The notes under the pieces are model-generated. The model did no database searches and was not told where the DNA came from. It was given only the letters and a program-made list of their open reading frames with translations. A program made the translations under genes and the position numbers. This document shows positions 22,462 through 33,895 of a stretch of 64,000 bases of DNA, piece by piece (the stretch's first letter is position 1; every line of letters starts with the position of its first letter). Source of the stretch: Anastrepha obliqua (lineage: Eukaryota > Arthropoda > Insecta > Diptera > Tephritidae); assembly GCF_027943255.1 (NCBI RefSeq), contig NC_072894.1, positions 74,191,601 through 74,255,600 of the forward strand. Direction: 5' to 3'.

Positions 22462-23217
22462 TCATATGAAGAAAGCAGATGAAATTGAAGCTTCGAAAGA
22501 TAAAGTTCTGCTCGAAATTGCGAAGAAGGGGCTCCGATTATGCCTAAATGCTAACGAAAGTTTCACCAAACGAAATGAATTTGTAAGCCTAACGCGTCGG
22601 ACATTTGGAAAATATCCTGTATTATTTATACGCTGATAAACAGGTAATAACTTGCCATTGAATATGTTTTAATATTTACTTCATATTTGCGAAGGCAACT
22701 CGGACTTGGAAGACCCTGTATGCATGTTGGTAATAAAGTTATAAAGTATAAAGTATTTTCAGATTTTAAGGCTTTTGGTGAAAAGCAAAAACAATGCCAA
22801 ACAGGTGCGGAGGAGCAGAGTAGCGATAGTTCCGCTTGAAGTGGACGGATACGTAAATATTTCTCGTCTTTAGTTTGTGCTGAGAAATTCAAATGTCTGC
22901 TTTGGCTCGTTAGCTTGCGTTTTTCTTTGTTATTGCTGCTACTGCGGTTTTGTTTACTTGGATTAGCAACTTGTGTTGGAAAAAAGTTGTGTGCATAAAG
23001 CACAAAGCTCAAGATATGATTGAAGAAAGTTTCAAAATAACTCGGAAATTAAAGTGACAACAAAGGCATGCAATCTACATGAATGGAAATAATAAGATGG
23101 CAACAATAACAGAATATGAATTTGCTGTAGTTTTTCAAAGCTTTAGTTTTTTTACAGCGAAACTAACTAAATTTTCAAAAATCTTCAAAGCTAACAAATT
23201 CCACATCTCTAACTTAC
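22462..23217. other. Ccn: intronic, adjacent to Ccn TSP1 exon
   Basis: Intron sequence up to the donor GTAAGT (23217-23212, minus). A 128-codon minus-strand frame at 23012-22626 has no motif or usable splice context, so I leave it uncalled. Confidence 0.4.
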
Positions 23218-23579
23218 ACGTATTCGATGTTCCTTATGCTCGAACAATGCACGGTAATTTTTTAAATCCTTAGTATCCTCAGGCTCTCTTGCAACTAAAT
23301 TGTTTGCCACATTATGGCTAATTAATTGTTGTTGTCGCTGTTCGTGCGCATACTTTTGCGGTACTGCTACGACTTTTTGCGCAAGTTGTGACTGTTGTGA
23401 CGTTGAGTAGTTTTTGTTGTTATTGTCTTCATCGCATTTGCGATTTTCACACAGACGTATATTGCTCAATTGCCGACAACCAGTATTCGTGCTGGTGAAG
23501 CGCGTCGAAATGCCAAGGCCACACGGCCGCGAGCAGGGCGTCCATGGACTTGTAGAGGCATTGTGGCAGGTGGCGTATA
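23218..23579 (-). CDS. Ccn: Ccn exon: thrombospondin type-1 domain and linker
   Basis: This is a 362-nt minus-strand exon. The acceptor TTTCTTTCTCTCCAG ends at 23580 and the donor GTAAGT starts at 23217. It enters in phase 1, fitting the 145-nt exon 33487-33343, and leaves in phase 0. The first 46 or so residues form a TSP1 repeat: WTPCSRPCGLGISTR, then GCRQLSNIRLCENRKC. Six cysteines and the WxxCSxxCGxGxSTR core are exactly the CCN-family TSP1 pattern, which in vertebrate CCNs binds integrins and growth-factor partners (family knowledge). The remaining 75 or so residues are a Gln/Asn-rich, probably disordered linker ending LFEHKEHRIR. The protein should be secreted; the signal peptide is not in this exon. 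Confidence 0.85.
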
Positions 23580-23581
23580 CT

Positions 23582-24830
23582 GGAGAGAAAGAAAAAATGA
23601 AGAGTAGTTAAATAGAGGGTAATTAAATTAAATTTTGTTCTCAAAGAAAAGTTTTGTAAATTTATATGCTATTGTTTACCATGTTTTAATATTAAAAGGT
23701 GCTTTAAGTGTGACTACTAAATTTTATGTACAACTTTGGAACCAAAAAAAAAATTATAATATGTTAGGCGTTTTTTGCTTTTGAATGAGTTTTGATGTGT
23801 TAAAAATGAAATTGCTTGCAGGAACTACAGTTATAAGAGTTACGTATATTTTTTATTTATATTTTTCACATATGTAAAGTTAAGTTTATGTGCTCTTTGG
23901 AGCTGAACTTTTCCACCATATAGGGTATGTAAAAAATGTGTTCCATTAACATTTTTTTTTTCAAAAAGGAACACGATTTTTGAGGCATTTCAGACACAAA
24001 ATTTAAGGGGTATAAGACTGCATACTCAAAAACTTTCTGAAAAAATTGAATTAAAAAGTAGTATATTTTAATGAAAATTTCAAAAATTTTCTGCATTCCA
24101 TATAGAATTAACAACTTTGATTCACATGGCTTTTTTTAATGAATGCATAATATTTTTATTGAAAATCAGTTAAAACTGAATTAATAACATTAAATGTCAA
24201 AATGTATAATCATCCGGGGTGCGTGTGCTTTTGATTATCAACGCGTTAAATGCAAAGTTAAGTTTATGTGACTTTTATATTATAATGGATCCTACCACGG
24301 GTGATAGAATACAAGGTTGCGCTGTGTCGTCAGAATCCATGAAAAAACGAACAAACGGAAGGGGAATTGTTTATGAAGAGAAAGATTTGGCGAAATCAAG
24401 GGAAATAACCAAACAAAAGAAATTATACGCATACACACATACTTTCTTGCCACAGCGTCTTCCGCATAAAAACACGAAATGCATTTGGAGACTTTATATC
24501 TTTTACAATTTAACACGCGGCACTTCGTCTTCGTTAGTTTGTTCAGTTTAAGTCTCACAAATCATAAAATTACCAAGCCATTCACGGAATTTACTCAAAC
24601 AAATAATTTCTCCTCCTTTTGTTTGTTTTGCTCGTTTGTTTTGTATTGTAGACTTGTACAAATCGCGAAAAAGCAGAAACTGTTTTGGGAAGACGCCACC
24701 TCCAGTAGTCAATTCGCCATTGAGATGCCATCCGCAGTTGCATCCGCAAAGTGTTTTCTATTGACCGTAGCTCGACCGGAACTAATAAACATCTTTTCTC
24801 CAGTAAGAGAAAAATAAAATCCGCACCGTA
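23582..24830. other. intronic, no feature recognised
   Basis: Ccn intron 3 (minus), proximal part, holding the acceptor tract at 23581-23600. Frames at 24219-24817 show no motif. Confidence 0.45.
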
Positions 24831-25124
24831 CTATATATATATGTATATATATATTATATATATATACAATGGGCGCATACACCGTTTTTGGGTATTTGGC
24901 CGATCTCCTCCTCCTATTTGATGTTATTCCACAAATGGAGGGACCTACAGTTTCAAGCCCACTCCAAAAAAAATACACTCGGAGCTTTGGCATTGCCTGC
25001 GGAGTGGCGACCGCTATAAGAAGAAACGTTTTATGCATTTTGGGTTTTTACCGAGATTGGAACCTACGTTCTCTCTGAATTCCGAATGTAGTTACGCACC
25101 ACCCCATTCGGCTATGGCGTCGCC
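24831..25124 (-). repeat. tRNA-derived SINE, near full length
   Basis: Read on the minus strand from 25124: A box TAGCCGAATGGGGTGG, B box GGTTCCAATC, then the body with CGCCACTCCGCAGGCAATGC and CTCCGAGTGTATTTT. A 3' module with GGTCCCTCCATTTGTGGAAT and GGAGGAGGAGATCGGC follows, ending in a (TA)n tail at 24868-24831. It is the longest of four copies here and gives the head-to-tail structure. Confidence 0.75.
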
Positions 25125-25299
25125 GTTTGCAACAGTTATAGAAATTAACCTTTCTCATTAGTAAGTATTTTTTAATTTAGCTTTTATAGTATTTCCTAAT
25201 TCCTAATTTAAGTGCGTTTTGCACTAGAGACCCAGGTAAGTAGGATTGAATTCATGTAGTTTTGAGATATAAAGAGTATTTTAGTTAGACAAAAAATTT

Positions 25300-25879
25300 A
25301 AAATGGATGCCCTTAATTTCTTTAACGACATTTTATTTTAGTGCTGAGATGGTCTTTGACTTTACTAAAGTCACTAAAACTGCTCATCAATTTGTTAGGG
25401 AAGGAACTATTCAGTATTGCCAAGATCTCTCTTGCCGTATGCGGTGTGGCGCTATCTTGCTGAAACCATGTGTGTGTATTGAAGGAGGAATGTTCTCTCA
25501 TTATAGGCACGAAATAATCGTTCAGTGGCGGCACATGCCATTCACAGCGTCCATAGAGATTGCTTGGCCTCGATAATTTTTAAAACAAACTGGTTCAATT
25601 ATTTCGCTCCTTGAAATTGCACACCAAACCGTCATTTTGACACTGTGAAATGACTGTTGATATTGTAATAGTGGGTTCTAGGTTCTGGTTTCTGTCCTTT
25701 AAGTGATCAATAGCGGAAATTTCACTCATTTACACATCCATTTAAATGAAAATAAGCTTCATCACCTCAAATAATTTTATTTACCGTACGAAATCGCTCA
25801 TGCACTATTTCGCAGAAATTTTTACGCAAAACGGTGAAAAGATGGCGAAAATTCTTCCCCAATATTCCACGCATAGTTA
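25300..25879 (-). mobile_element. DD41D mariner remnant (same family as 2.3 kb)
   Basis: Minus-strand blocks in order: DEAYFHLNGCVNE near 25770 (first Asp), MTVWCAISRSEIIEPVCF near 25635, then the frame 25534-25322 with NTHTWFQQDSATPHTAREIL (second Asp). The third block is lost. The segment around 25620-25720 is closely similar to 2704-2780 on the plus strand, so the two copies are siblings. Stops break it. Confidence 0.65.
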
Positions 25880-26453
25880 GCAGTTAATTTGAAAAATTTG
25901 AAAACCTCAAGGCAGCCGCTTATGTTCGGCGCTCTTGTACCTCAAACTTTAAACTCATTTATCTCGAAACGACTTTTCTCGGCCTGGTGTTGTCAAACAA
26001 AAAAAAAAAACTATTCAACCGAATCATTTCAAATTTTAATATGTTCTTCGCCCGTACTAAAATCATATTAATATTTCAATCATTTCCTATTAGAATAAAA
26101 ACCTGGAAAAAAACCGATTTTTAGAGTGTGAAATTAAAAACCGCGCCGTTTTGTCAATTTTTTTTTATTCTAGTACGGGACATAGCTACAGTCATAGTGA
26201 CTAATAATTCTTATGGTTTTTGAGTTGCAGATAAATTAAAGAGCCAAAATGGACAACACCAACCAGGCCCAATTTCTGCGCCATTTTGAAAATTATTAAA
26301 ATTAAAAAATTTTTTTGTTTTGTTTTTGTATGTAAAAGTAGTTGAATAAAAAACCTAAAAAATTTAAATATCGCTTTTAATTTTTTTGTATTGTAAAAAA
26401 AAATCCTGAAAATAGCCTAAATTTTCGAGCTTTAGACCACCGGGACCCCTTAA
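25880..26453. repeat. TTAA-ended repeat, copy 2 (left end lost)
   Basis: It aligns with 4600-5150. Shared landmarks are TATTCAACCGAAT, AAACCGCGCC[A/G]TTTTGTCAA, ATTCTAGTACSGGA, and the terminal TTTAGACCACCGGGACCCC plus TTAA at 26450-26453. The left terminal repeat seen in copy 1 is absent; similarity fades at about 25880, where the mariner remnant abuts. Confidence 0.6.
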
Positions 26454-27910
26454 GTACGCTTTGGTCTCGAACGCACGTTGTTCACCCATCCACTGCAACA
26501 TTGTGAATAAATAACCCGCTCGAAGAACGAAGCTGACGCGGGAGGGGACCCTAGCAGCGTTAAACTTTAAATTTAAAACCTAATTTTGCCACCGGTCAAA
26601 TGATATATAATATTAGGGTGAAATCTACGGACAGAAAAACAATTTAAAATTGTCCCTCTTTAAGTATGCATTTCGCACGGATTTCTGTTATTTTTGTGCG
26701 AAACCTTCGCCATCAAATACTGAAATATGTTTATTCCGAAGATAACAAACCGATAAAGAAAGTAAAATAATATTTTGTAGCTGAATTTCCGCTGTAAATT
26801 CAATTAGTCAATGCAATTGTTCATGACAGTACCAGCCTTGAACAGTTAATGAAAATAGGGGATATTTCTTTCATTTTTACCAAAGTTTCGGTACTAGAAT
26901 AATTATACATATTTATCAATCCAGAAAACGGAGTGATTCTAAGATCACTTTAAAATTAAGAATATTTATTCGTTGGATTTGTTAAGCTCACTTTAACATT
27001 CAGGTAAGAAAACGGTCCTCTACGTATTTCGGGATCACACCAAAAATAACCCTAAACCCCCGCGATCAACAATTAACGCTAATATAATATTAGTAAACCG
27101 AATTGAATAATCGAATATGGCTGCTATGGGCCAGACTATGCAACTCAATTCAGGAACACCGATTCACCATCGATCACAAAAACTCAGCATCAACTCTCAT
27201 GGCACAATGGCCTATTGAGAGTTATCTTCTGATTCATGCTTGCTTTTTATTTTAAGCCTTAATTGTGAAGTTGAATTTCTTTGAAAAATTATTTAAAGCG
27301 AAATGAGTCATATACTCCACCTTCAATATTGCATTGTCAAATATTTATTGCGACTAACTCCTGCTTCAGTTGTCCAGTATCTTCAAGCTTACACCAAAGA
27401 TATTTATCACTTTGCACTTATCGCATTACTATTCTCACGAACAAATGTAGCGTAAAATAAATCCTTATCAGTACCATTAAATGCTTAAATTCACAGCGAC
27501 AAAATATAGACTACTTTGAAAAATAAAACATCACAAAAGATGGGGGGGAAAAAACAGCGACCTCGTCATGCATTTCACATTCATCTCCCACACTTATAAT
27601 TTTTTTTCTTGGTTTTATCACAGTGCAATGTTTCATTTCCTTATCCTTGCATAAGCAATTATGCCTCTTTAATCATTGCCTTCAGAAGACGACTCGCACT
27701 CTCTCTACGCCCACTTTGTCTTGCCGAAAATTGCTCGCATGTGCCTTGTGCTCATAAATATTTCTTGTTAATTCGCTTTAAAAATCATTAAGTTTCGTCA
27801 CAGCCCCGTTGGCCAGCCGACTACTAACTTGCCTCTGGCGGCTGCTGCCTCAACGTTGTGTAAGTAATTGACGCTGTGGTGTAGTGGTTATGTATGCAGG
27901 TTTGTACACA
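26454..27910. other. intronic; weak tRNA-like A box at the end
   Basis: Mostly AT-rich with nothing recognised. At 27874-27890 GTGGTGTAGTGGTTATG resembles a tRNA A box, but no B box follows within normal distance before the palindrome at 27911. Confidence 0.4.
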
Positions 27911-28873
27911 TCCCTGCAGGGAAAAACGAAACTAGTAAAGAAATGTTATGTTTCAAATACTGGAGAATAGAGAAATCATACTACAGGTAGTTTATCATCC
28001 ACTAGAATACTACGAATAGTAAAATGATGAATTTGTCTGCCAATTAGTTGATTTTCTTTTAAGTGAGAAAATGTATGACTAGTTTTTTTGATAGTTGGTC
28101 AATGTTTAGAAGATTATACAAAAGTAGGGATTCATGAATACATTTACTTGAAAAGCACTTCAACTAAATCTATTTCATAAATATATTAATTAATTAATAT
28201 TTGCATGAAGTTCATTCACTTTATGTGTAACCTCGCCCTCACAAGTAAGTCAGATAAGTGAAAGAGATTTATAATATTGTTACACCAGCTTAGTTGAAGC
28301 TTTGAAACATCGAAAGAAATTATTATTTCATAGGATTATTTATGAAGTGTTTCCATAGACTCCTATAACAATGTAATATTCACTATTTTTGGCACAATTA
28401 ACCTTTCTTTGCGCACATTCGAAACGATTTTTTTCTATATATTCACAAAAAAATACTTTAAATATTATTCCATTATAAGTTTTTTATATAATTTGCTTTA
28501 ATTTTTTTAATTTGGTTACAGTGTAAGTTTCAACTAATTTTTGCATGCTTAACCAACAACTGTGCTTAAAAGACATTTCATTTAATTCTAAGAAAAAATA
28601 CATTCCGTTTGCACTTTTAGTATGAAAAGGTTGTTTTTTATATTTTAACTCTTCTAGAACCGGTTATTTTAGAAACACATTGGACTAGAATTTTTTTTGA
28701 CTGGTGTGAACTATGTAGTATTTTGACTTGTATTTTGCTGATACATGGTCGGATAATTGACATTTCGTAGTACCACTTGCTCACATGGTAAAAATTTAGA
28801 ATTCAAACCGTTTCAGCTGGAAAACGAACTGGTTGCATTCTAATTCACAACAAGTGCTTTTCCCTGCAGGGAT
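27911..28873. repeat. segment bounded by CCCTGCAGGG palindromes
   Basis: The palindrome TCCCTGCAGGGA occurs at both edges, followed inwards by AAAA on each side (CAGGGAAAAACG at left; CAGGGAAAAGCA read inverted at right). This looks like a 963-bp element with short inverted ends and a palindromic target (TGCA or CTGCAG). The interior is AT-rich with no frame. A further single CCCTGCAGGG is at 39827-39836. Confidence 0.35.
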
Positions 28874-29614
28874 ATTGGGTTTGTTGCGCGCACAATGGAC
28901 ACTGGCTCGGCGTACTTAGCCAATAGTGATGATAAATGAATATTGCGGACTATGTACATACTGGTTTAAAATGTTTTCGTTCGTTATTTTCGGCTGTTAT
29001 TGCTGGTAGAAAAGGCGATGTAAAATGTAAAGACCCATGTTCTTGGTAATTGTGTATGAGCTATATATGTAAATAAAGCGATTTCCATACGAAATATAGA
29101 CAGGAATTACACTGCATGAAGAGTTTTAATGCTCCTGAAACAGGCAATGGTGAGAGTAAATTATTTTTAAATTTTTCTTTGTTTGGGTAAACTATATCAC
29201 TTATATATTGACCTTCAGATATCGTGGCTGCGAAACAAAACTCAAGATGAGCCATAGTGTCGTTCCCACGAGAGTCGGTTCTACGTAACCGGTCACATCA
29301 GCAGCATTACATGGCGAATGTTTATGCTGCTACAACAACAACAACATGAGTCATAGGTATCGATAAAGGGCCACAAAATTCAATATAATTATTCTAGATT
29401 TAACTGCGAAATTTTGTTAGTTTGTCTGTTCGCAGTTTATAGACTCCTAAGTCATTATTCGTACAGTAAGTTCGAGTGATGATATCTGGAAATTTTTAAG
29501 TGCCACTAGATAGCGCTGCAGACGAGATGCTTATAAATCGTAGTTATGATCCGATTTAGCTAATACTCCAAATGCGCACCAATTAAAAAAATGAAATATT
29601 TTCAGTGTGTTCGT
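28874..29614. other. intronic; short CAA-tailed repeat at 29265-29357
   Basis: The block 29265-29345 (ACGAGAGTCGGTTCTACGTA, GCATTACATGGCGAATG) runs into a (CAA)n tail at 29337-29354. This is the look of a short retroposon end. The rest is AT-rich and unassigned. Confidence 0.35.
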
Positions 29615-29812
29615 ACCATAAACTTCTCTTAAAAACGATCGCGCTACATTGACCTTTCGGAGCCGGTATAAAAACGTGGGCGTCGGCATTTCTAAAACAA
29701 CATAAAGACGCGCACCACAAATGGGCGGAGAAGCTCGTCCAAACACCTAGCTAAGTACACATGCACGCGCCAATTACCTGCATATAAATTAAAAAATATA
29801 TATATATTTTTC
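29615..29812 (+). repeat. tRNA-derived SINE, diverged 3' module
   Basis: CGGAGCCGGTATAAAA near 29658, GACGCGCACCACAAATGGGC and GGAGAAGCTCGTCCAAACAC (29706-29745), GCGCCAATTA and a TA-rich tail (29788-29812). These line up with the 3' module of the SINE copies at 24.8 and 52.2 kb. The tRNA head is missing. Confidence 0.55.
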
Positions 29813-30170
29813 GTGACCATTTCTCCAAAACCGTTAATTAGCGGACCAATATTTTTCATCATCTAGAAGTGAATGGTTAACAAAGGGCCATGGCCGCTCC
29901 CCAGCAAGGACGTAATAACTTATAACGTGACTTTTGGCACTGTCTGAACTATTCCACAAATGAGTATAAAATTACTTGGGCTACTTGGGATCTTCAATTA
30001 AACGCTGAGCCGAATGTGCATTAACATAGAAGTACGTAGCGGTAGTCAATTGCATCCCATTCCGAATTCCATGAATGTATGGAGTTGAGTCTTAGAAAAA
30101 GTGTAGTCAATTTACATGCAAAGGCTCATAAGAGGGGGACTGCGGGGTTGTTGTTAATGAAATTTTGGCT
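29813..30170. other. intronic, no feature recognised
   Basis: No coding, repeat or RNA signal seen. Confidence 0.35.
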
Positions 30171-30688
30171 AAAAATATATAAATAATATCCTACACACCT
30201 AGAGCCAAGAAAAATTAAAAGCCATAGTCAGTAAGTAATAAGAACAACTGTAAATTCTTATTCTGTTTGTAAGTTTGTCGGAGAGTAAATGAAATCTTCT
30301 TATTTAAAAACAAGTTTTACACAAAAATACTCAAATACAATTGAAATTGTGTGCAAATTACTAGGTGCGCAACTAAGTTTTTGATGAAAATACAATTTCA
30401 TTCTGAAAAAATGGTTACAAGTGAATCATAAAAATATATAAATAATATCCTACACACCTAGAGCCAAGAAAAATTAAAATCCATAGTCAGTAAGTAATAA
30501 GAACAACTGTAAATTCTTATTCTGTTTGTAAGTTTGTCGGAGAGTAAATGAAATCTTCTTATTTAAAAACAAGTTTTACACAAAAATACTCAAATACAAT
30601 TGAAATTGTGTGCAAATTACTAGGTGCGCAACTAAGTTTTTGATGAAAATACAATTTCATTCTGAAAAAATGGTTACAAGTGAATCAT
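30171..30688. repeat. 259-bp perfect-like tandem duplication
   Basis: Unit 30171-30429 is repeated at 30430-30688 with one base difference noticed (AAAAGCCATAG versus AAAATCCATAG). The end of each unit carries the terminal segment of the adjoining mariner (GGTGCGCAACTAAGTTTTT ... ATGGTTACAAGTGAATC), so the duplication arose after that insertion. Near-identity implies it is recent or an assembly artefact. Confidence 0.9.
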
Positions 30689-31310
30689 TAAAAGCATTGC
30701 CCATCGCTGGCTATTACTTTTTCCCATCTTTCTGGTAGATCTCGTATACCTTCGCGGTAAAACTGTTATTATTTTGAGGCTATCCACGGATCAAGTCATT
30801 TTTTGACCCGAGCATGACCTGGCCGTCCCCATGACTTTTTTTTTCTTTGGATTGCTGTAATGAATCTATTTTTCATCACCCGATGCGATGAAGAAACCCT
30901 TTCCGTTTTTGCCGCTGGAGCAGTTGTTCACAGGCGAAAAAACGACGTTCAACATCCCTCGGTTTTAACTCATAAGGAACGCAAGTCCGCTATTGCTGAA
31001 TCATTCCCAAAGCATAAAATCGCTTCCAAATGGATTGGCGGGTAACTCCTATTACTGAAGGAAGCTCTTCTTGCGTTTGACACGGATCCTCATTGAGCAA
31101 TGCCTCCAATTGAGCGTCTTCGAAGGTTTTTGGCCGTTTTTTCGAATGAAAGAGGAAAATCCACACAATCAATCAAATGCCGGTTATTCGGCACAAAAAC
31201 AGACATTTTCACAAAACCAAAAGTATATGACTCCAAAACAAAATTACTAATGTGTGGAAGAAGTTTGTTTACCATATGTCTAAGCTTGGTTTATGACGTT
31301 TAGGTTATTT
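30640..31310 (-). mobile_element. DD34D mariner remnant, internally deleted
   Basis: On the minus strand: MSVFVPNNRH near 31205, the canonical mariner N-terminus. Then KTFEDAQLEALLNEDPCQTQ near 31130, WKRFYALGMI near 31010, fragments of CEQLLQR and 'GFLHRI' around 30900, and finally RDLPERWEKVIASDGQ near 30730. The middle third, including the second and third catalytic Asp, is deleted. It is related to but distinct from the 36 kb mariner. Confidence 0.7.
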
Positions 31311-32205
31311 TAGAATCGACTAGCACACACTGCTGGTGGCATCTATTGCCTAATAAGTTAGGGTTATATTGTATGTATTCCCTATAAATAATAATAATAA
31401 TAAACATCGGAAAGATTATTAGTTTATCTAGTCAATTTCTACATAAAAATGCCACATTTGAGCAATTTTTCCTAAAATTTCATAGCAAAATTTTGAAAAT
31501 TTAGCGTGTGATGGTGAATTTCGGAAAAAATTGTTTTGCGAGTGAAATACATGATAACTCGCAAGAGAATAAAGTCAAATGAAGAGATAAAAATGCCCTT
31601 GTTAATCGAGATGTTTCTCGAGGTATATTTTTTCGATTTTTCGTAACACTTGGAAGTTCAAAAACCGATTTTCGATTAAACAAATCGACTAATTTGTTAT
31701 TGTAAGAATAATAATTTTATATTAACAAAAAAAAACCTCCCGAAATACGGGTGAATTATGTGAAGAAGTGCCGTGTAAAATTCCAAAACGATTCGGAAAA
31801 ATGCTTTAAACTCAAGCAAATGTACTTATAAAGGCCTGACCTGTGGTAATGCATGCTCTAATACTCACAACTTCGTCAAGTTTGCTCCGATCGACTTGAA
31901 AATTTGACACTATATTTTTGCGATGCCATGCATTTATTCATAATAATAAAAAGCTAAGATTTTAAATGTTTTACTTAAGAGACGATACGTTGGATAACGT
32001 AAGAAAATGGGTTTACGTGGATCAGGTGGACTTGGTGTTTAGTAAGTACTGAATTTATATTGCTCAGGAATATATGAAGATTTTAATCCGACAACCAGTC
32101 GAAGTCAATACTGGTTGTGGGCGAAGCAGCGGCTAACATTTAGTAACTTATACAAGGGTTGCTATTTATATTGCTGACCCAACAACGGAAAATCAGATTT
32201 GGTGG
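31311..32205. other. intronic, no feature recognised
   Basis: AT-rich; a small (ATA)n tract at 31388-31402. No gene signal. Confidence 0.45.
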
Positions 32206-32640
32206 TTATTTTTCAAAAAATTCTCCATGAAGATGAATCTTTTGCATTCGTTTGAGTCCATTTTCGAAGCAGCGTTTCCAGGGCTTTTTAAAATTGTGTG
32301 TCATCCAACGTGAACACAATTTTTTGTACATAAGGAAATCATGCAAAATCTTATTGATGGTCGGCACACTAATGCTTAGGTCAAGTGTGGTCGATGTGTG
32401 ACGCTTTTGCTCAAACCATTGATATTTTCTGGAACAGCAACCGATTTGGGATAACCCTCTTGTCGGTGAGCGATCAACGGCCACGAGAAAATTCTTTCGT
32501 GCTTGTTCGCTGTATAATTATTTTAGTTCATGTTATACATTCTTGTTGTGTTATCGTACGGAAATGTTCACGCCATAATTTAATTTTTTTGCCAAAATGC
32601 ATTTTTAAAGCCACTGTAAGCAACACTAACACGCATATGG
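32206..32640 (-). mobile_element. mariner-like transposase N-terminal remnant
   Basis: The frame at 32484-32206 (minus) reads LDLSISVPTINKILHDFLMY, then KKLCSRWMTHNFKKPWKR. This is the second HTH plus the 'LCSRWVPH.L' linker of mariner/SETMAR-like transposases. No catalytic block follows; the frame stops at the left edge. Confidence 0.5.
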
Positions 32641-32868
32641 CTCACACATCACAAGATTCTGATTACGTATATGATAAATTATGTCAGACTTTCCAATGGA
32701 AATGTCAAGTGGTGCTTGACAATACTAGGTGTGCTCAGGGCCAGATATACATATAAATAGTAACCCTCGTATGTAATATGCACCTTGAGTGCTTTTTGAA
32801 TGTGCCAACTTTCTCAACTCCAGCTTATAGTCGGAAATAAATAAAAAAAAAATGTTCAGCAAGAAATG

Positions 32869-33228
32869 TACAGGGTACGCCATCTTTTATGTCGGTATGT
32901 AAACGCTGAATAACTTTCTCATGTACTAACCGATCGACTTCAACATACATGTTTTCGATACGTCAATTCAGTACAATTTCAACCATGGATCGAAATCGAC
33001 GCTATAAAACCCGAAATGCTTGACAAGGTGATGACAAATGCAGAAAAAAGATCGCAGTTTGTGATTGCTAATAAAGGTCGCCACTTGATTGATATTGTAT
33101 TCACAAAATGGTTCTAATAAATTGTGAATAACCAATCCAAATAAAAATACCTTACTTATACAAATCAGTTTTTTTTTTCAAAGTTATTCAATGTTTTCAT
33201 ACCGACATAAAAGATGACGCACGCTGTA
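32869..33228 (+). repeat. mariner-derived MITE with 46-bp inverted ends
   Basis: TA at 32869-32870, then CAGGGTACGCCATCTTTTAT and GTCGGTATG. The right end read inverted from 33226 gives CAGCGTGCGTCATCTTTTAT and GTCGGTATG, followed by TA (33227-33228). The ends match for about 46 bp with 6-7 differences. The interior reads EKRSQFVIANKGRHLIDIVF near 33036-33096, similar to the last residues ('RGGHL.DI.F') of DD41D-type transposases. It is therefore an internally deleted copy, 356 bp inside the TA pair. It lies only 115 bp from a Ccn exon. Confidence 0.75.
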
Positions 33229-33342
33229 TGCACTTCAGTTATTTTTCTATTTTAGTGAATAAATATTTGCTAAATTTCGAAAATTATGTTTTTTTCCGTG
33301 TATTTGATTTTGTGTGGCCACTATTATTCCTCAGACACTTAC

Positions 33343-33487
33343 CATCAGCTGTGGGATTCTCACAAAGCCACATTTTGCAGCAATGGCCTGGCACCTCCAC
33401 CAGACGTGGCGATCTGCAAGACATCGTATCCTCTGGCGCCGGCAGTTGCTCCTTCGGACACAGCGATGAACAGGCGTGGCGACCATT
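33343..33487 (-). CDS. Ccn: Ccn exon: second half of VWC domain
   Basis: This is a 145-nt minus-strand exon. The acceptor TTTTCTATCTGCACAG ends at 33488 and the donor GTAAGT starts at 33342. It enters in phase 0 and leaves in phase 1. It encodes [14 protein letters not shown], then [17 protein letters not shown]. The GxCCxxWxC motif with six cysteines is the second half of a von Willebrand factor type C domain. Joined to the four cysteines of exon 42882-42803 it makes the canonical ten. In CCN proteins VWC precedes TSP1, and here the next exon downstream is TSP1. VWC modules bind BMP/TGF-beta ligands in relatives (family knowledge). Confidence 0.85.
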
Positions 33488-33895
33488 CTGTGCAGATAGA
33501 AAATAACGAGAACTCTTACAGTCAAGTATATACATATGCACACAATACTTACGTATAACAACACAATTGTATGATGTAAAACAATGAAGCATAATAAGAA
33601 AGTAAAATAATTATCTTACGACTAAGTATGGGAATAATAAGAAAACGGAAAAAATATCGAAAGAGTGCAAAAAATCAAGGTTAAGGCAACGGATGTAAAG
33701 AATAAAAAAAAATATATTAATAAGGAATAAATCAATGCATAACTATATGAATACCCATCTGCACGAGTGTGTACAGTTATGCGCGCGAAAACACGGAGTA
33801 AGTAAAGTATAAAGAAAATGTATAAGTAGAGCGAATTTGCAAATAAGAAAGTCTGTGCCGCCTGAGGAAATGAATGAAAAGTTGAATGGGAATCA
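33488..33895. other. intronic, no feature recognised
   Basis: Ccn intron flanking the VWC exon; only the acceptor tract is functional-looking. Confidence 0.4.

Noticed and set aside
22626..23012. 128-codon minus frame as an extra Ccn exon (missing CT half)
   Set aside because: No cystine-knot pattern. The flanking exons already join in phase 0, so nothing is required between them.
24219..24817. Overlapping plus frames of about 110 codons
   Set aside because: Biased composition, different frames overlap, no domain content.
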